A stretch of DNA of 64,000 nt from Alicyclobacillaceae bacterium (GTDB lineage: Bacteria; Bacillota; Bacilli; Kyrpidiales; Kyrpidiaceae): NCBI GenBank assembly GCA_029961045.1, contig JASBVN010000010.1, positions 1 to 64,000 of the forward strand. The letters are read 5' to 3'. Positions 11,233 through 20,480 of the stretch are shown here, in pieces. The stretch's first letter is position 1. Each line of letters starts with the position of its first letter. Under the pieces are notes generated by a model. It saw only the letters and a program-made list of their open reading frames with translations, was not told the DNA's origin and made no database searches. The translations under genes and the position numbers were made by a program.

Positions 11233-12615
11233 ATGGAATGGGACACCATTGCAGCCGTGGCGACGGCCCCCGGTGAGGCCGGTATCGGAATTGTGCGGAT
11301 CAGCGGGGACGCCGCGGTGGAGGTCGGAGATCGGGTCTTCCGGGGCAAGCGGCGGCTGGGGGAATCGGAGTCGCACCGCATGGTGTACGGCCGCATCGTC
11401 GATCCGGAGTCGGGAGAAACGGTGGACGAGGGATTGGCGGTGGTCATGAAAGGACCGCGGAGTTACACCGGGGAAGACGTCGTGGAAATTCACGGCCACG
11501 GAGGCCCGCTCGTGGTCCGGAGGGTTTTGGAAGCGGTCTTGCGGGCGGGAGCCAGGCTGGCGGAACCGGGGGAGTTCACGAAAAGGGCATTTCTCCGCGG
11601 CAAAATGGATCTTTCCCAGGCGGAAGCGGTCATCGATTTGATCCGCGCCAAGAGCGATTTGGCGCGGCGGGTGGCCCTGGAGCAAGTTCAAGGGCGCTTG
11701 TCGGAGAGGATTCGAAAGCTCCGCGAGCGGCTGGTGGATGTGTTGGCCCATATCGAGGTGACGATCGATTATCCGGAACACGACGTGGAGGCGGTGACCG
11801 CTTCCCATGTCAGGCGTGCGGCCGATGAAGTGGTTCCGGAAATGGACCGGCTGTTGCGGGATGCGCACAGTGGGCGGATCATCCGGGAAGGACTGGAGAC
11901 GGTCATCGTGGGGAAGCCCAACGTGGGCAAATCGTCTCTTCTCAATGCGCTGGCCCGCGCGGATCGGGCGATTGTGACGGATATCCCGGGGACGACTCGG
12001 GATGTTTTGCAGGAGTTCATTCAAGTGCGCGGGATTCCGTTGAACGTGCTCGACACGGCGGGGATTCGGGAAACCGGGGACGTGGTCGAGCAACTCGGCG
12101 TGCAGAAGAGCCGGGAACGGATGAAACAGGCCGACTTGGTGCTGTTGGTCCTCGATGCGAGCCGGCCCCTTGAGCCGACCGATGTAGAGTTGATGGAGGA
12201 GTTGCGGAGTTCTCCTTCTCCGGTGTTGGCGGTGTTGAACAAAGTGGATTTGCCGGTGCGGGTGGACCGGAAGGCGGTGGAGCAGTATCTGGGGAAGGAC
12301 CGGATCGTGGAAATGGTCGCTTCCCAAGGGAAGGGTGTCGAGGAACTGGAGGATCGGATCGCGCGGATGGTGTTCGGAGGAGAAGTGGCGGGTCGGGATC
12401 CTGCGTATCTCTCCAATATCCGGCACATCGAATTGGTGCGGAAGGCAAGAGAACATTTGGTGTCTGCCGCCCGGGCGGCGGAGGAAGGTTTCACCCTCGA
12501 CGTCGTGGCGGTGGACGTGCGGTCGGCTTGGGAGGCGTTGGGGGAAATCATCGGCGAGACGGCGAGCGAACAACTGCTGGACCAAATTTTTTCTCGATTT
12601 TGTTTGGGAAAGTGA
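11233..12615 (+). CDS. mnmE: tRNA uridine-5-carboxymethylaminomethyl(34) synthesis GTPase MnmE
   Basis: GTPase that with MnmG modifies wobble U34 of certain tRNAs. From ATG 11233 (MEWDTIAAVATAPGEAGIGIVR) it is 460 aa. The N-terminal tetrahydrofolate-binding domain covers about residues 1-120, the helical domain is split around the G domain, and G1 is GKPNVGKSSLLNAL with DIPGTTRD, DTAGIRE and NKVD. The C-terminus FCLGK carries the catalytic cysteine. mnmG follows after 12 bp. Confidence 0.97.
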   Translation: MEWDTIAAVATAPGEAGIGIVRISGDAAVEVGDRVFRGKRRLGESESHRMVYGRIVDPESGETVDEGLAVVMKGPRSYTGEDVVEIHGHGGPLVVRRVLEAVLRAGARLAEPGEFTKRAFLRGKMDLSQAEAVIDLIRAKSDLARRVALEQVQGRLSERIRKLRERLVDVLAHIEVTIDYPEHDVEAVTASHVRRAADEVVPEMDRLLRDAHSGRIIREGLETVIVGKPNVGKSSLLNALARADRAIVTDIPGTTRDVLQEFIQVRGIPLNVLDTAGIRETGDVVEQLGVQKSRERMKQADLVLLVLDASRPLEPTDVELMEELRSSPSPVLAVLNKVDLPVRVDRKAVEQYLGKDRIVEMVASQGKGVEELEDRIARMVFGGEVAGRDPAYLSNIRHIELVRKAREHLVSAARAAEEGFTLDVVAVDVRSAWEALGEIIGETASEQLLDQIFSRFCLGK

Positions 12616-12627
12616 GGGGGAGGGGTC

Positions 12628-14508
12628 ATGCGGTATGTGGCCGGCGATTACGATGTGATCGTGGTGGGGGCCGGTCATGCGGGATGCGAGGCGGCTCTCG
12701 CTTCCGCGAGGTTGGGTTGTAAAACCCTTGTGTTGACGATCAACTTGGATGCGGTGGCCTACATGCCCTGCAATCCGTCGGTGGGCGGTCCCGCCAAAGG
12801 CATCGTGGTGCGGGAAATCGATGCGCTGGGCGGAGAAATGGGCAAAAATGCCGATTGTACCCACATTCAGATGCGCATGCTCAACACGGGGAAAGGCCCG
12901 GCCGTGCGGGCACTGAGGGCCCAAGCGGACAAGGTGCTGTACGGCCGGCGGATGAAACAGGTGTTGGAGTCCACGCCGAATCTGACGCTGCGGCAGGGCC
13001 TGGTGGAAGAAATTCTGGTGCGGGGCGGTCGGGTCGCCGGTGTGCGCACCCAGACGGGGGCGGAATACCGCGCCCGTGCGGTGGTGTTGACCACAGGCAC
13101 ATATCTGCGCGGCCGGATCATCATCGGCGATGTGAGTTATCCCGGCGGTCCGGCCGGGCAAATGCCGGCTCTCAAACTCAGCGAAAACCTGGCCGATCTG
13201 GGGTTTGAGCTGGTGCGGTTCAAGACGGGCACTCCGCCGAGGGTGAACCGCCGGTCCATTGATTTTGAGAAACTGATTGTGCAGCCCGGAGATGATGAAT
13301 GGCTGCATTTTTCCCACGAAGATCAGTTGCCGCGCCGTCCCCAGGTGCCCTGTTGGCTGACGTATACCAATGAACGCACCCATGCCATCATTTATGAGAA
13401 TTTGCACCGGGCGCCGATGTTTTCGGGAGAGATCAAGGGACGGGGACCCCGGTATTGCCCGTCCATCGAAGATAAAGTGGTGCGGTTTCGGGACCGGCCG
13501 GGCCATCAGGTGTTTTTGGAACCCGAGGGTTTGTTTACCGACGAATGGTATGTGCAGGGGATGTCCACGAGCCTCCCGGAAGACGTTCAGGTGGAGATGC
13601 TGCACACGATTCCCGGCCTCGAGCGGGCAGAGATCATGCGGCCCGGTTATGCCATCGAGTATGACGCCTTGGTGCCCACCCAGCTGCGTCCGACGCTGGA
13701 AACCAAGGAGATTCCGGGTCTGTTTACGGCGGGTCAGATCAACGGGACGTCGGGTTACGAAGAAGCGGCGGGTCAGGGAATTGTGGCGGGCATCAACGCG
13801 GCCCTCCAAGTGTTGGAACGCGAGCCGTTGGTGCTGTCCCGGGCGGACGGATATATCGGAGTGATGATCGACGATCTGGTGACCAAAGGCACCAATGAAC
13901 CATACCGCCTATTGACCTCCCGGGCGGAGCACCGGCTGATCTTGAGAAACGACAACGCCGATTTGCGCTTGATGGAGTTGGGATACCGCATCGGCCTCGT
14001 GCCGGAGCGCCGGTATGAGCGGTTGTGCCGCAAAAAGGAACAGATCGAAAGGGAACTGGACCGGCTGTCCACGACGAGGATCAAAGCGCGGGATGTGGAA
14101 TTCCTGTTGAGAGAACGGGGCACGGCTCCCGTGCAAGACGGCGTCCGGTTGGATCAGTTGCTCCGGCGCCCGGAGATCAACTACGGCGACATCGAGCGGA
14201 TTGCTCCTCCTCCGGAAAAATTGGATCCGGAAGCGGCGGAGCAGGTGGAGATTCAGATCAAATACGCCGGGTATATCGAGAAGGAGCAGGAGAACATCGA
14301 GCGGATGAGAAGATTGGAGGAGCGCGTCATTCCGGAAGGTTTCGACTATCGGGAGATTCCGGGGCTCTCTTCGGAGGGCCGGGAGAAGTTGATGCAGATC
14401 CGGCCGAGATCCGTCGGCCAGGCGGCCCGTATTTCCGGTGTCAGTCCCGCCGACATTTCCATTCTCCTGGTCTATCTCGAACACCGCCGGCGCGCGGCCA
14501 ACGAGTGA
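12628..14508 (+). CDS. mnmG: tRNA uridine-5-carboxymethylaminomethyl(34) synthesis enzyme MnmG
   Basis: FAD-dependent partner of MnmE, 626 aa. It begins with the FAD Rossmann motif [21 protein letters not shown], followed by [23 protein letters not shown]-type conservation and [20 protein letters not shown] near residue 370. The C-terminal helical domain binds MnmE and tRNA. The start ATG has TGAGGGGGAGGGG upstream. rsmG follows after 12 bp. Confidence 0.98.
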   Translation: MRYVAGDYDVIVVGAGHAGCEAALASARLGCKTLVLTINLDAVAYMPCNPSVGGPAKGIVVREIDALGGEMGKNADCTHIQMRMLNTGKGPAVRALRAQADKVLYGRRMKQVLESTPNLTLRQGLVEEILVRGGRVAGVRTQTGAEYRARAVVLTTGTYLRGRIIIGDVSYPGGPAGQMPALKLSENLADLGFELVRFKTGTPPRVNRRSIDFEKLIVQPGDDEWLHFSHEDQLPRRPQVPCWLTYTNERTHAIIYENLHRAPMFSGEIKGRGPRYCPSIEDKVVRFRDRPGHQVFLEPEGLFTDEWYVQGMSTSLPEDVQVEMLHTIPGLERAEIMRPGYAIEYDALVPTQLRPTLETKEIPGLFTAGQINGTSGYEEAAGQGIVAGINAALQVLEREPLVLSRADGYIGVMIDDLVTKGTNEPYRLLTSRAEHRLILRNDNADLRLMELGYRIGLVPERRYERLCRKKEQIERELDRLSTTRIKARDVEFLLRERGTAPVQDGVRLDQLLRRPEINYGDIERIAPPPEKLDPEAAEQVEIQIKYAGYIEKEQENIERMRRLEERVIPEGFDYREIPGLSSEGREKLMQIRPRSVGQAARISGVSPADISILLVYLEHRRRAANE

Positions 14509-14520
14509 GGGGCCGGGCGG

Positions 14521-15252
14521 ATGGAGTCGGATCGAGGGTGGAAGGAACTGTTTTTGATTGAAGTGAACCGCTTGGGATGGGCGTTCGGAGAGCGGGAATG
14601 GAAAGCACTGGAGACCTACTGGGAAGCTTTGATCCGGGCGAACCGAGAAGTGAATTTGACTTCGATTACGGATCGAGAAGAAGGGTTCTGGAAGCATTTT
14701 TACGACAGTCTGGCTGTGGCGGTGTGGCCCGGTTTGCCGGAGTCGGGCCGGATCATCGACGTCGGGACCGGGGCGGGATTTCCCGGATTGGTCTTGCGGG
14801 TGGTCCGGCCGGGTTATCAATTGGTGCTGCTGGACGCGTTGCAGAAACGGATCCGGTTTCTTCGGGAGGTCTGCCGGAAGCTCGAAATGCCCGACGTGGA
14901 GGTGTGCCACGGGAGAGCCGAGGAGTTCGGGCGGATGAAGGGGCGGCGCGAGTTTTTTGACGTGGCCGTAGCCCGGGCCGTAGCCCGTTTGCCGGTGCTC
15001 GCCGAATATCTGTTGCCCTTTGTCCGCCCGGGCGGGTGGGCGGTCGCATGGAAGGGCCCGGAAGTTGAGGAGGAAGTTCGGGAGGCGGAAGGGGCGGTGC
15101 GGAAGTTGGGCGGGACCGTGGAGGGGGTTTTCCGGTACGCCCTTCCCGGGGACCGCGGCCGCCGGAGCCTGGTAGTGCTCCGGAAAACGGCCCCGACTCC
15201 GCCGGAATATCCGAGGCGACCCGGAGTACCCGAAAAGAGACCGCTGGGTTGA
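14521..15252 (+). CDS. rsmG: 16S rRNA (guanine(527)-N7)-methyltransferase RsmG
   Basis: SAM-dependent methyltransferase of 243 aa that methylates G527 in the 530 loop of 16S rRNA. Visible signatures are NLTSITDREEGFWKHFYDSL near residue 42 and the SAM-binding IDVGTGAGFPGLVLRVV near residue 79, then ARAVARLPVLAEYLLPFVRPGG. Loss of RsmG typically gives low-level streptomycin resistance. It closes the mnmE-mnmG-rsmG group, with noc next as in other Bacillales. Confidence 0.96.
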   Translation: MESDRGWKELFLIEVNRLGWAFGEREWKALETYWEALIRANREVNLTSITDREEGFWKHFYDSLAVAVWPGLPESGRIIDVGTGAGFPGLVLRVVRPGYQLVLLDALQKRIRFLREVCRKLEMPDVEVCHGRAEEFGRMKGRREFFDVAVARAVARLPVLAEYLLPFVRPGGWAVAWKGPEVEEEVREAEGAVRKLGGTVEGVFRYALPGDRGRRSLVVLRKTAPTPPEYPRRPGVPEKRPLG

Positions 15253-15326
15253 TGGGTGGCAGGAGTCCGTCCGGGTTGTGGCGAAATGATAGGGGTGGGG
15301 AAAGGACGGAAAAGGTGGGGTGTTGC

Positions 15327-16178
15327 GTGGCCAAAGACCCGTGGATCCGATTTTTTCATTTTGGAGAGCGGGAAGAAGCGGGGAGAGACGTCGCGGAGGC
15401 CGTTCGAGAACTCCCGGTGGAAGTCATTTCGCCCAGCCCCTATCAGCCCCGGGCGACATTTGACGAGCAGGGTTTGGAAGAGTTGAGCCGCACGATCCAG
15501 ACCCACGGAATGATCCAGCCCATCGTAGTCCGGCCCAAGGGATCCGGATACGAATTGATCGCCGGAGAAAGGCGGTTGCGCGCGGCCAAGAAACTGGGAA
15601 TGGCCACCGTTCCGGCCATCGTTCGGGAAATGTCGGACTCGCAGGCGGCCACGGCCGCATTGATTGAGAATCTGCAGCGGGAAGGGCTGTCTCCCGTTGA
15701 AGAGGCCTGGGCCTATCGCCAGTTGATGGAACTGCACGGTCTCACCCAGGAGAGCCTGGCCCAGCGGTTGGGAAAGGGCCAGTCGACCATCGCGAATAAG
15801 CTCCGGTTGCTTCAATTGCCGGAGGAGGTCCAGGAGGCGTTGATGGAGCGCCGGATTAGCGAGCGCCATGCCCGGGCGTTGTTGAGCGTGCCCGATGTCG
15901 AGTTGCAACGCCGTCTTTTGCGGGAAATCACGGAACACGAGTGGAGCGTCAAACAGACGGAGGCCCGGATCCAACAACTGGCCGAAAAGGGTGGAAAGCG
16001 GTCGAAGAGCCGGAGAACGGGAGTTTCGCGGGACGTAAGGATAGCGTTGAATACCATCCGTCAATCGGTGGAGATGATTTTGAAGACCGGTCTTCCCATC
16101 ACGTCGGAAGAAGAAGATCACGGGGACTTTTATCAGTTTATCATCCGGGTGCCGAAGCAAAAGGCGAAAGGACAGTAG
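15327..16178 (+). CDS. noc: Nucleoid occlusion protein Noc
   Basis: ParB-family CTPase, about 283 aa from GTG 15327 (VAKDPWIRFFHFGE) with GGTGGGG 6 nt upstream. The ParB N-domain shows ISPSPYQPRATFDEQGLEEL and the GERRLRAAKKLG box; the helix-turn-helix is LTQESLAQRLGKGQSTIANK. Noc binds its own sites and the membrane to keep division septa off the nucleoid. It is assigned as Noc rather than ParB by its position right after rsmG and its N-terminal leader; the true spo0J lies downstream next to soj. Confidence 0.92.
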   Translation: MAKDPWIRFFHFGEREEAGRDVAEAVRELPVEVISPSPYQPRATFDEQGLEELSRTIQTHGMIQPIVVRPKGSGYELIAGERRLRAAKKLGMATVPAIVREMSDSQAATAALIENLQREGLSPVEEAWAYRQLMELHGLTQESLAQRLGKGQSTIANKLRLLQLPEEVQEALMERRISERHARALLSVPDVELQRRLLREITEHEWSVKQTEARIQQLAEKGGKRSKSRRTGVSRDVRIALNTIRQSVEMILKTGLPITSEEEDHGDFYQFIIRVPKQKAKGQ

Positions 16179-16186
16179 TCGAGGAG

Positions 16187-16216
16187 GACCTCGCTGACCG
16201 GTCGAGGTCTTTTTTC
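16187..16216 (+). terminator. Intrinsic terminator after noc
   Basis: GACCTCG (16187-16193), 9-nt loop, CGAGGTC (16203-16209) followed by TTTTTTC. It separates noc from soj. Confidence 0.85.
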
Positions 16217-16286
16217 GCTGTGGAACCCGGTCGTGCCGGTATGAAATTGTCTCCCGTACGGTGAGAGAGGAATTGAGGTGGTACCC

Positions 16287-17048
16287 TTGGCTAAGGTGAT
16301 TGCGGTCACGAATCAGAAGGGCGGTGTTGGGAAGACCACGACGTCGGTGAACTTAGGTGCTTCCCTGGCGAGTTTGGGGAAAAGGGTGCTGCTGATCGAC
16401 ATCGATCCGCAAGGCAATACGACCAGCGGAATTGGGATCAATAAGGCGGATGTCAAGCATTGCATTTACGATGTCGTCATCAACGACGTCGATCCCTTCG
16501 ATGCGATGCTGCCCACCCGGGTGGAAAATTTGTCGATTATTCCGGCGACGATTCAGTTGGCCGGGGCGGAGATCGAACTGGTGCCGATTATGTCCCGGGA
16601 GGTCCGGTTGCGGCGGGCGGTTCAAAGTTTGCGGGGGAGCTTTGAGTACATTCTGATCGATTGCCCTCCTTCCCTCGGGTTGTTGACGGTCAATGCCCTA
16701 ACGGCGGCCGACTCGGTGTTGATTCCCATTCAGTGCGAGTATTACGCCCTTGAGGGTTTAAGCCAGTTGCTGAATACGATCCGGCTGGTTCAGAAGCACC
16801 TGAACACCCGGTTGCAGATCGAAGGGGTGTTGTTGACCATGTTTGACGCCCGCACGAACTTGGCCATTCAAGTGGTGGAGGATGTCAAAAAGTATTTTAG
16901 AGAAAAGGTGTATAAAACCATTATTCCCCGCAATGTCCGGCTCAGCGAGGCGCCGAGCCACGGCATGCCGGTGATCCAATACGATCCCCGCTCTCGGGGA
17001 GCGGAAGTGTACATGGACTTGGCAAGGGAAGTGGTCGCCCATGGCTAG
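16287..17048 (+). CDS. soj: Chromosome partitioning ATPase Soj (ParA)
   Basis: ParA ATPase that works with Spo0J/ParB and regulates DnaA. From TTG 16287 (LAKVIAVTNQKGGVGKTTTS) it is 253 aa, the length of B. subtilis Soj; a GTG three codons earlier (16278) is the alternative. Deviant Walker A is QKGGVGKTTTSVNLGA; Walker A' is LLIDIDPQGNTTSG and Walker B YILIDCPPSLG. GAGGTGG lies 5 nt before the TTG. The gene overlaps spo0J by 8 bp, implying coupled translation. Confidence 0.96.
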   Translation: MAKVIAVTNQKGGVGKTTTSVNLGASLASLGKRVLLIDIDPQGNTTSGIGINKADVKHCIYDVVINDVDPFDAMLPTRVENLSIIPATIQLAGAEIELVPIMSREVRLRRAVQSLRGSFEYILIDCPPSLGLLTVNALTAADSVLIPIQCEYYALEGLSQLLNTIRLVQKHLNTRLQIEGVLLTMFDARTNLAIQVVEDVKKYFREKVYKTIIPRNVRLSEAPSHGMPVIQYDPRSRGAEVYMDLAREVVAHG

Positions 17049-17907
17049 GGCAAAAGGGCAGTCCCTCGGCAAAGGGTTGGGAGCATTGATTCCGCAGCTG
17101 AACGTCGGTCCGGAGGATGCCGTTTCCCAAATTCCGATTGACGAATTGCGTCCCAACCCCTATCAGCCTCGTCGGGAATTCGCCGAGGAAAAGTTGGCGG
17201 AATTGGTGGAGTCGGTCCGGGAGCACGGCATTTTGCAGCCGTTGATTGTCCGGCAAGGTCTAAGCGGGTATGAGATCGTGGCGGGGGAACGCCGTTTTCG
17301 GGCGGCTAAGCGCGCCGGGTTGTCGACGGTTCCGGCGGTGGTTCGGGATTTGACGGACCGGCAGGTCATGGAGATTGCGCTGATTGAAAATCTGCAGAGG
17401 GAAGATTTGAATCCGATTGAAATTGCGGAGGCCTACGCTACCCTGATGAAAGAGTTCTCGCTCACCCAGGAAATGTTGGCGGAACGGGTCGGGCAGAGCC
17501 GGTCTCATGTGGCGAATATGCTGAGATTGTTAAACTTGCCCCCGGAGGTGCGGGAACATGTTTCACGTGGAACATTGTCGATGGGCCATGCCCGGGCGCT
17601 TCTCAGCCTGAACGATCCCGAACAACAGCGAATCCTGGCGGACAGGATTGCAAAGGATGATCTGAGTGTGCGGGCGGTCGAACAAATGGTGCACCGCCTC
17701 ACGGCCGTTGTTTCACGTGAAACACGACGGCCGTCGAAAACGGAGAACCCGACCCTCCGGTATTATGAGGACGCTTTGCGGGAGAGTCTGGGAACGGCCG
17801 TTAAAATCCAGCAAGGAAAAAAGAGAGGACGCATCGAAATCGAATATTATTCCGAGGAGGACCTGGCCCGTTTGTTGCACATTCTTGCGCCGGATCTCCG
17901 TCTCTAG
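17041..17907 (+). CDS. spo0J: Chromosome partitioning protein Spo0J (ParB)
   Basis: ParB CTPase clamp, 288 aa. The N-terminus GKGLGALIPQLN is the Soj-stimulating peptide region. The ParB/Srx domain contains RPNPYQPRREFAEEKL and the CTP-binding GERRFRAAKRAG box; the DNA-binding helix-turn-helix is LTQEMLAERVGQSRSHVANML. The gene itself contains two parS sites (17559-17574 and 17709-17724). It loads SMC and organises the origin region. Confidence 0.97.
   Translation: MARAKGQSLGKGLGALIPQLNVGPEDAVSQIPIDELRPNPYQPRREFAEEKLAELVESVREHGILQPLIVRQGLSGYEIVAGERRFRAAKRAGLSTVPAVVRDLTDRQVMEIALIENLQREDLNPIEIAEAYATLMKEFSLTQEMLAERVGQSRSHVANMLRLLNLPPEVREHVSRGTLSMGHARALLSLNDPEQQRILADRIAKDDLSVRAVEQMVHRLTAVVSRETRRPSKTENPTLRYYEDALRESLGTAVKIQQGKKRGRIEIEYYSEEDLARLLHILAPDLRL
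17559..17574. other. parS site 1 (inside spo0J)
   Basis: TGTTTCACGTGGAACA, the reverse complement of the classic B. subtilis parS TGTTCCACGTGAAACA. It lies in the coding sequence of spo0J. Confidence 0.95.
17709..17724. other. parS site 2 (inside spo0J)
   Basis: TGTTTCACGTGAAACA, a perfect 16-bp palindrome matching the parS consensus, 150 bp after the first site. Confidence 0.97.
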
Positions 17908-17948
17908 CCTCCTTTTTTTGTTTATGCGCACGGAAGGGGGGAGTTGGG

Positions 17949-19100
17949 GTGATCTATCTGGACAATGCCGCGTCCACCTGGCCGAAGCCGCCCCGAGTGG
18001 CCACCGCCGTAGCGGAAGCGATAAGCGAATACGGAGCGAATCCGGGCCGGGGAACCCACCGGCTCGCCCAACGGGCGGCCGCTGCTGTGGCAGATACCCG
18101 GCGACAGTTGGCCACCCTTCTTCGGGTTTCAAATCCGGACGATATCGTCTTCACGCACAATGCGACGGAAGGGCTCAATCTCGCGATCCTCGGCGTCTTA
18201 ATGCCGGGAGACCACGCCGTGACAACTACCTTCGAGCACAATTCGGTGCGCAGACCTTTGGAAGCCTTGCGCCGGGCAGGGGTCATCGACTTGACCTACG
18301 TAGCGGGGGACGAACGGAATGGAGTAGACCCGGATGATATCCGGAGGGTCCTACGGCCGAATACCAAATTGATTGCCGTAACCCACGCCTCCAATGTACT
18401 GGGCACGCTGTTGGACATCGGGGGAATTGCGAAAGTGGCGAAGGAATGCGGCGTTCTCCTGCTGGTGGACGCGGCCCAAACGATCGGGGCAATGCCGGTG
18501 GACCCGGGAACGTGGCAGGCCGACATGGTGGCCTTCCCGGGCCACAAGGGATTGTACGGACCCCAGGGAACCGGAGGACTGTACCTCAGACCCGGTCTCG
18601 ACGTTCGCCCTCTTCATTACGGGGGAACCGGAGGATATTCCGACCGGATCGATCAGCCGCCGGTTCGCCCCTATCGGTACGAATCCGGAACTCTCAACAC
18701 TCCCGGAATTGCCGGACTGGGTGAAGGGGTTAAGTTTGTGTTGGAAATGGGGGTGGATCAGATTCAGAAGCACAATCAGGCCCTGATCGACCGGCTTTAC
18801 GACGGGCTGTCCGACATTCCCGGAATCCGCATTACCGGCCCCCCTCGGGGGACGCCGAGGGCCGACTTGATTTCCTTTTCCGTCGAGGGGGTCGATGCGG
18901 CGGAAATGGCGGTTCTTCTGAACGACCATTACGATATTGCGGTTCGAGCCGGCCTCCACTGTGCCCCGCTGGCGCATGAGGTCGCCGGCACCCTGGAAAC
19001 GGGGCTCATACGGGTGAGCGTCGGTTGGTTCAATACAGTCGATGATATCGATGCGTGTGTGGGAGCCGTCGGAGAATTGGCCGCCGCGCTCCGATTGTAA
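17949..19100 (+). CDS. Cysteine desulfurase family protein (class V aminotransferase)
   Basis: PLP enzyme of the class V aminotransferase fold, 383 aa, starting GTG (VIYLDNAASTWPKPP) with AGGGGGGAG upstream. PLP-binding elements are THNATEGLN, THASNVLGT, LLVDAAQTIGAMPVD and the Schiff-base lysine in FPGHKGLYGPQGTGGLY. RAGLHCAPLAHEV resembles the mobile cysteine loop of SufS-like desulfurases (RAGxHCAP). It looks like the group of desulfurase-like enzymes of uncertain substrate found singly in Firmicutes; no sufB/iscU partner is nearby. Sulfur donation is likely but unproven. Confidence 0.85.
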   Translation: MIYLDNAASTWPKPPRVATAVAEAISEYGANPGRGTHRLAQRAAAAVADTRRQLATLLRVSNPDDIVFTHNATEGLNLAILGVLMPGDHAVTTTFEHNSVRRPLEALRRAGVIDLTYVAGDERNGVDPDDIRRVLRPNTKLIAVTHASNVLGTLLDIGGIAKVAKECGVLLLVDAAQTIGAMPVDPGTWQADMVAFPGHKGLYGPQGTGGLYLRPGLDVRPLHYGGTGGYSDRIDQPPVRPYRYESGTLNTPGIAGLGEGVKFVLEMGVDQIQKHNQALIDRLYDGLSDIPGIRITGPPRGTPRADLISFSVEGVDAAEMAVLLNDHYDIAVRAGLHCAPLAHEVAGTLETGLIRVSVGWFNTVDDIDACVGAVGELAAALRL

Positions 19101-19180
19101 AGAAGCCGGGTACAGGCGTTCTCCGGTACGAAAGGAGGATATGCCGGTCCGCCGGGATTCGGCGCGGGGCCGGATGCGGA

Positions 19181-19903
19181 GTGGTCCTGACGGGCACGTT
19201 GGTCAATGTGGTCTCCATTTTGCTCGGTTCGCTAATCGGCTGGAAACTTCGGAACATTCCCATGCGGGTGCGGGAAACGGTATTGCAGGGGATCGCCTTG
19301 TGTGTGGTCATCATGGGCCTGTCGATGACTCTGCACAACGCCGTGGGTCCCGGCCGCGACTACGACCTGATCTTGGTGATTGTGAGCTTGGTGATCGGCG
19401 GTGTCATCGGAGAGTGGCTGGACATCGAAGCCCTTTTGAACCGCGTCGGCCGGCGCCTCGAAAGGGCGTTCCCTCAGGTGGGAAGCGAGGGCCGCACGGC
19501 GCAGGCCTTTATGACGGCCAGTCTCGTATTCTGCGTGGGAGCGATGGCCATTCTGGGCGGCCTGGAAAGCGGCCTGCAAGGGCGGCACGGCATACTGATG
19601 ACGAAATCCCTTTTAGATGGAATTTCTTCCGTACTGTTTGCGTCGGCCCTGGGGCCCGGAGTGGCGCTGTCGGCGATTCCCGTTCTCCTGTACCAGGGAT
19701 CCATTGCCCTCGCGGCGGGGTGGGTTCAACACTGGATGACACCTCCCATTACGGCTGCCGTGACCGCAACCGGCGGAGTGTTGATCTTGGGCATCGGACT
19801 CAATCTGTTGGAATTGACTACCGTCCGGATCGGAAATCTCCTGCCGGCTCTCTTGGTCGCGGCGGGGCTGCGGGGCGCCCTTTCCAGTGTTTTAGGTTGG
19901 TAA
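19181..19903 (+). CDS. DUF554 family membrane protein
   Basis: Polytopic membrane protein of about 240 aa, function unknown. The family opening is VVLTGTLVNVVSILLGSLIG, so GTG 19181 is the most natural start although its ribosome-binding site is weak. Glycine-rich hydrophobic segments follow (LVIVSLVIGGVIGEWL, ASLVFCVGAMAILGG, ITAAVTATGGVLILGIGLNLL). A much stronger site (AAAGGAGGAT before ATG 19141) lies 40 bp upstream but in another frame. No transport substrate can be assigned. Confidence 0.82.
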   Translation: MVLTGTLVNVVSILLGSLIGWKLRNIPMRVRETVLQGIALCVVIMGLSMTLHNAVGPGRDYDLILVIVSLVIGGVIGEWLDIEALLNRVGRRLERAFPQVGSEGRTAQAFMTASLVFCVGAMAILGGLESGLQGRHGILMTKSLLDGISSVLFASALGPGVALSAIPVLLYQGSIALAAGWVQHWMTPPITAAVTATGGVLILGIGLNLLELTTVRIGNLLPALLVAAGLRGALSSVLGW

Positions 19904-19931
19904 ATTCGGGAACACTAAAGGAGGCAGGGTG

Positions 19932-20474
19932 ATGTTTACCACCATCCTCACCTTTCCCATATGGTATTGGCTCGCCACTCTGGCGGTCCTGTTGCTCGTC
20001 CTGTGGGTCGTCGTCATTGTACAGGGCGTGCGCATGGGCAGGGTCCAGAGGCGTTACCGGCAGTGGGTGGGACGGTCCGGCACGGATTTGAACGCCATTT
20101 TGCCCGACATCATGGAGCGGTTGAATGATCTTTCCGAAAGGCTGACGGCCCTGGATCGGGACATTCGGAACATCGAGGAGCAGTTGGCGGGAACGGTGAG
20201 GACCGTAAAAGTCATTCGCTATAAGGCCTTTTCGGACCTGGGAGGCGACTTGAGTTTCTCGGCGGTGTGGCTGGACGGGCGGGGAGACGGCGTGATCATC
20301 TCCAGCATCTACGGCCGCGACGAATCGAGGACCTATGCGAAGCCGGTTCACCAGGGCCGGTCGTCCTACCCCCTCAGCGAAGAAGAACAGTCGGTCTTGG
20401 CCCAAGCGATTCAACCGGCCACCGCCGGAGAAAGGGGGAAGCGGCGGGGCTCGGATCAGAAGGAAAGGTTGTAA
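19932..20474 (+). CDS. DUF4446 family protein
   Basis: About 180 aa with one N-terminal transmembrane helix (residues about 10-32, WYWLATLAVLLLVLWVVVIVQG), a coiled-coil stretch (ERLNDLSERLTALDRDIRNIEEQL) and a conserved C-terminal domain starting VRTVKVIRYKAFSDLGGDLSFS, which is the DUF4446 signature. ATG 19932 has AAAGGAGG 7 nt upstream. In many Bacillales a homologue lies near spo0J. Function unknown; a membrane-anchored cytoplasmic protein is the likely form. Confidence 0.85.
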   Translation: MFTTILTFPIWYWLATLAVLLLVLWVVVIVQGVRMGRVQRRYRQWVGRSGTDLNAILPDIMERLNDLSERLTALDRDIRNIEEQLAGTVRTVKVIRYKAFSDLGGDLSFSAVWLDGRGDGVIISSIYGRDESRTYAKPVHQGRSSYPLSEEEQSVLAQAIQPATAGERGKRRGSDQKERL

Positions 20475-20480
20475 CCCGGA

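Noticed and set aside
11215-13809. 864-codon open frame on the minus strand
   Set aside because: It runs antisense to mnmE and mnmG, which are well conserved; long open frames on the opposite strand are expected in GC-rich DNA and this one shows no family motif.
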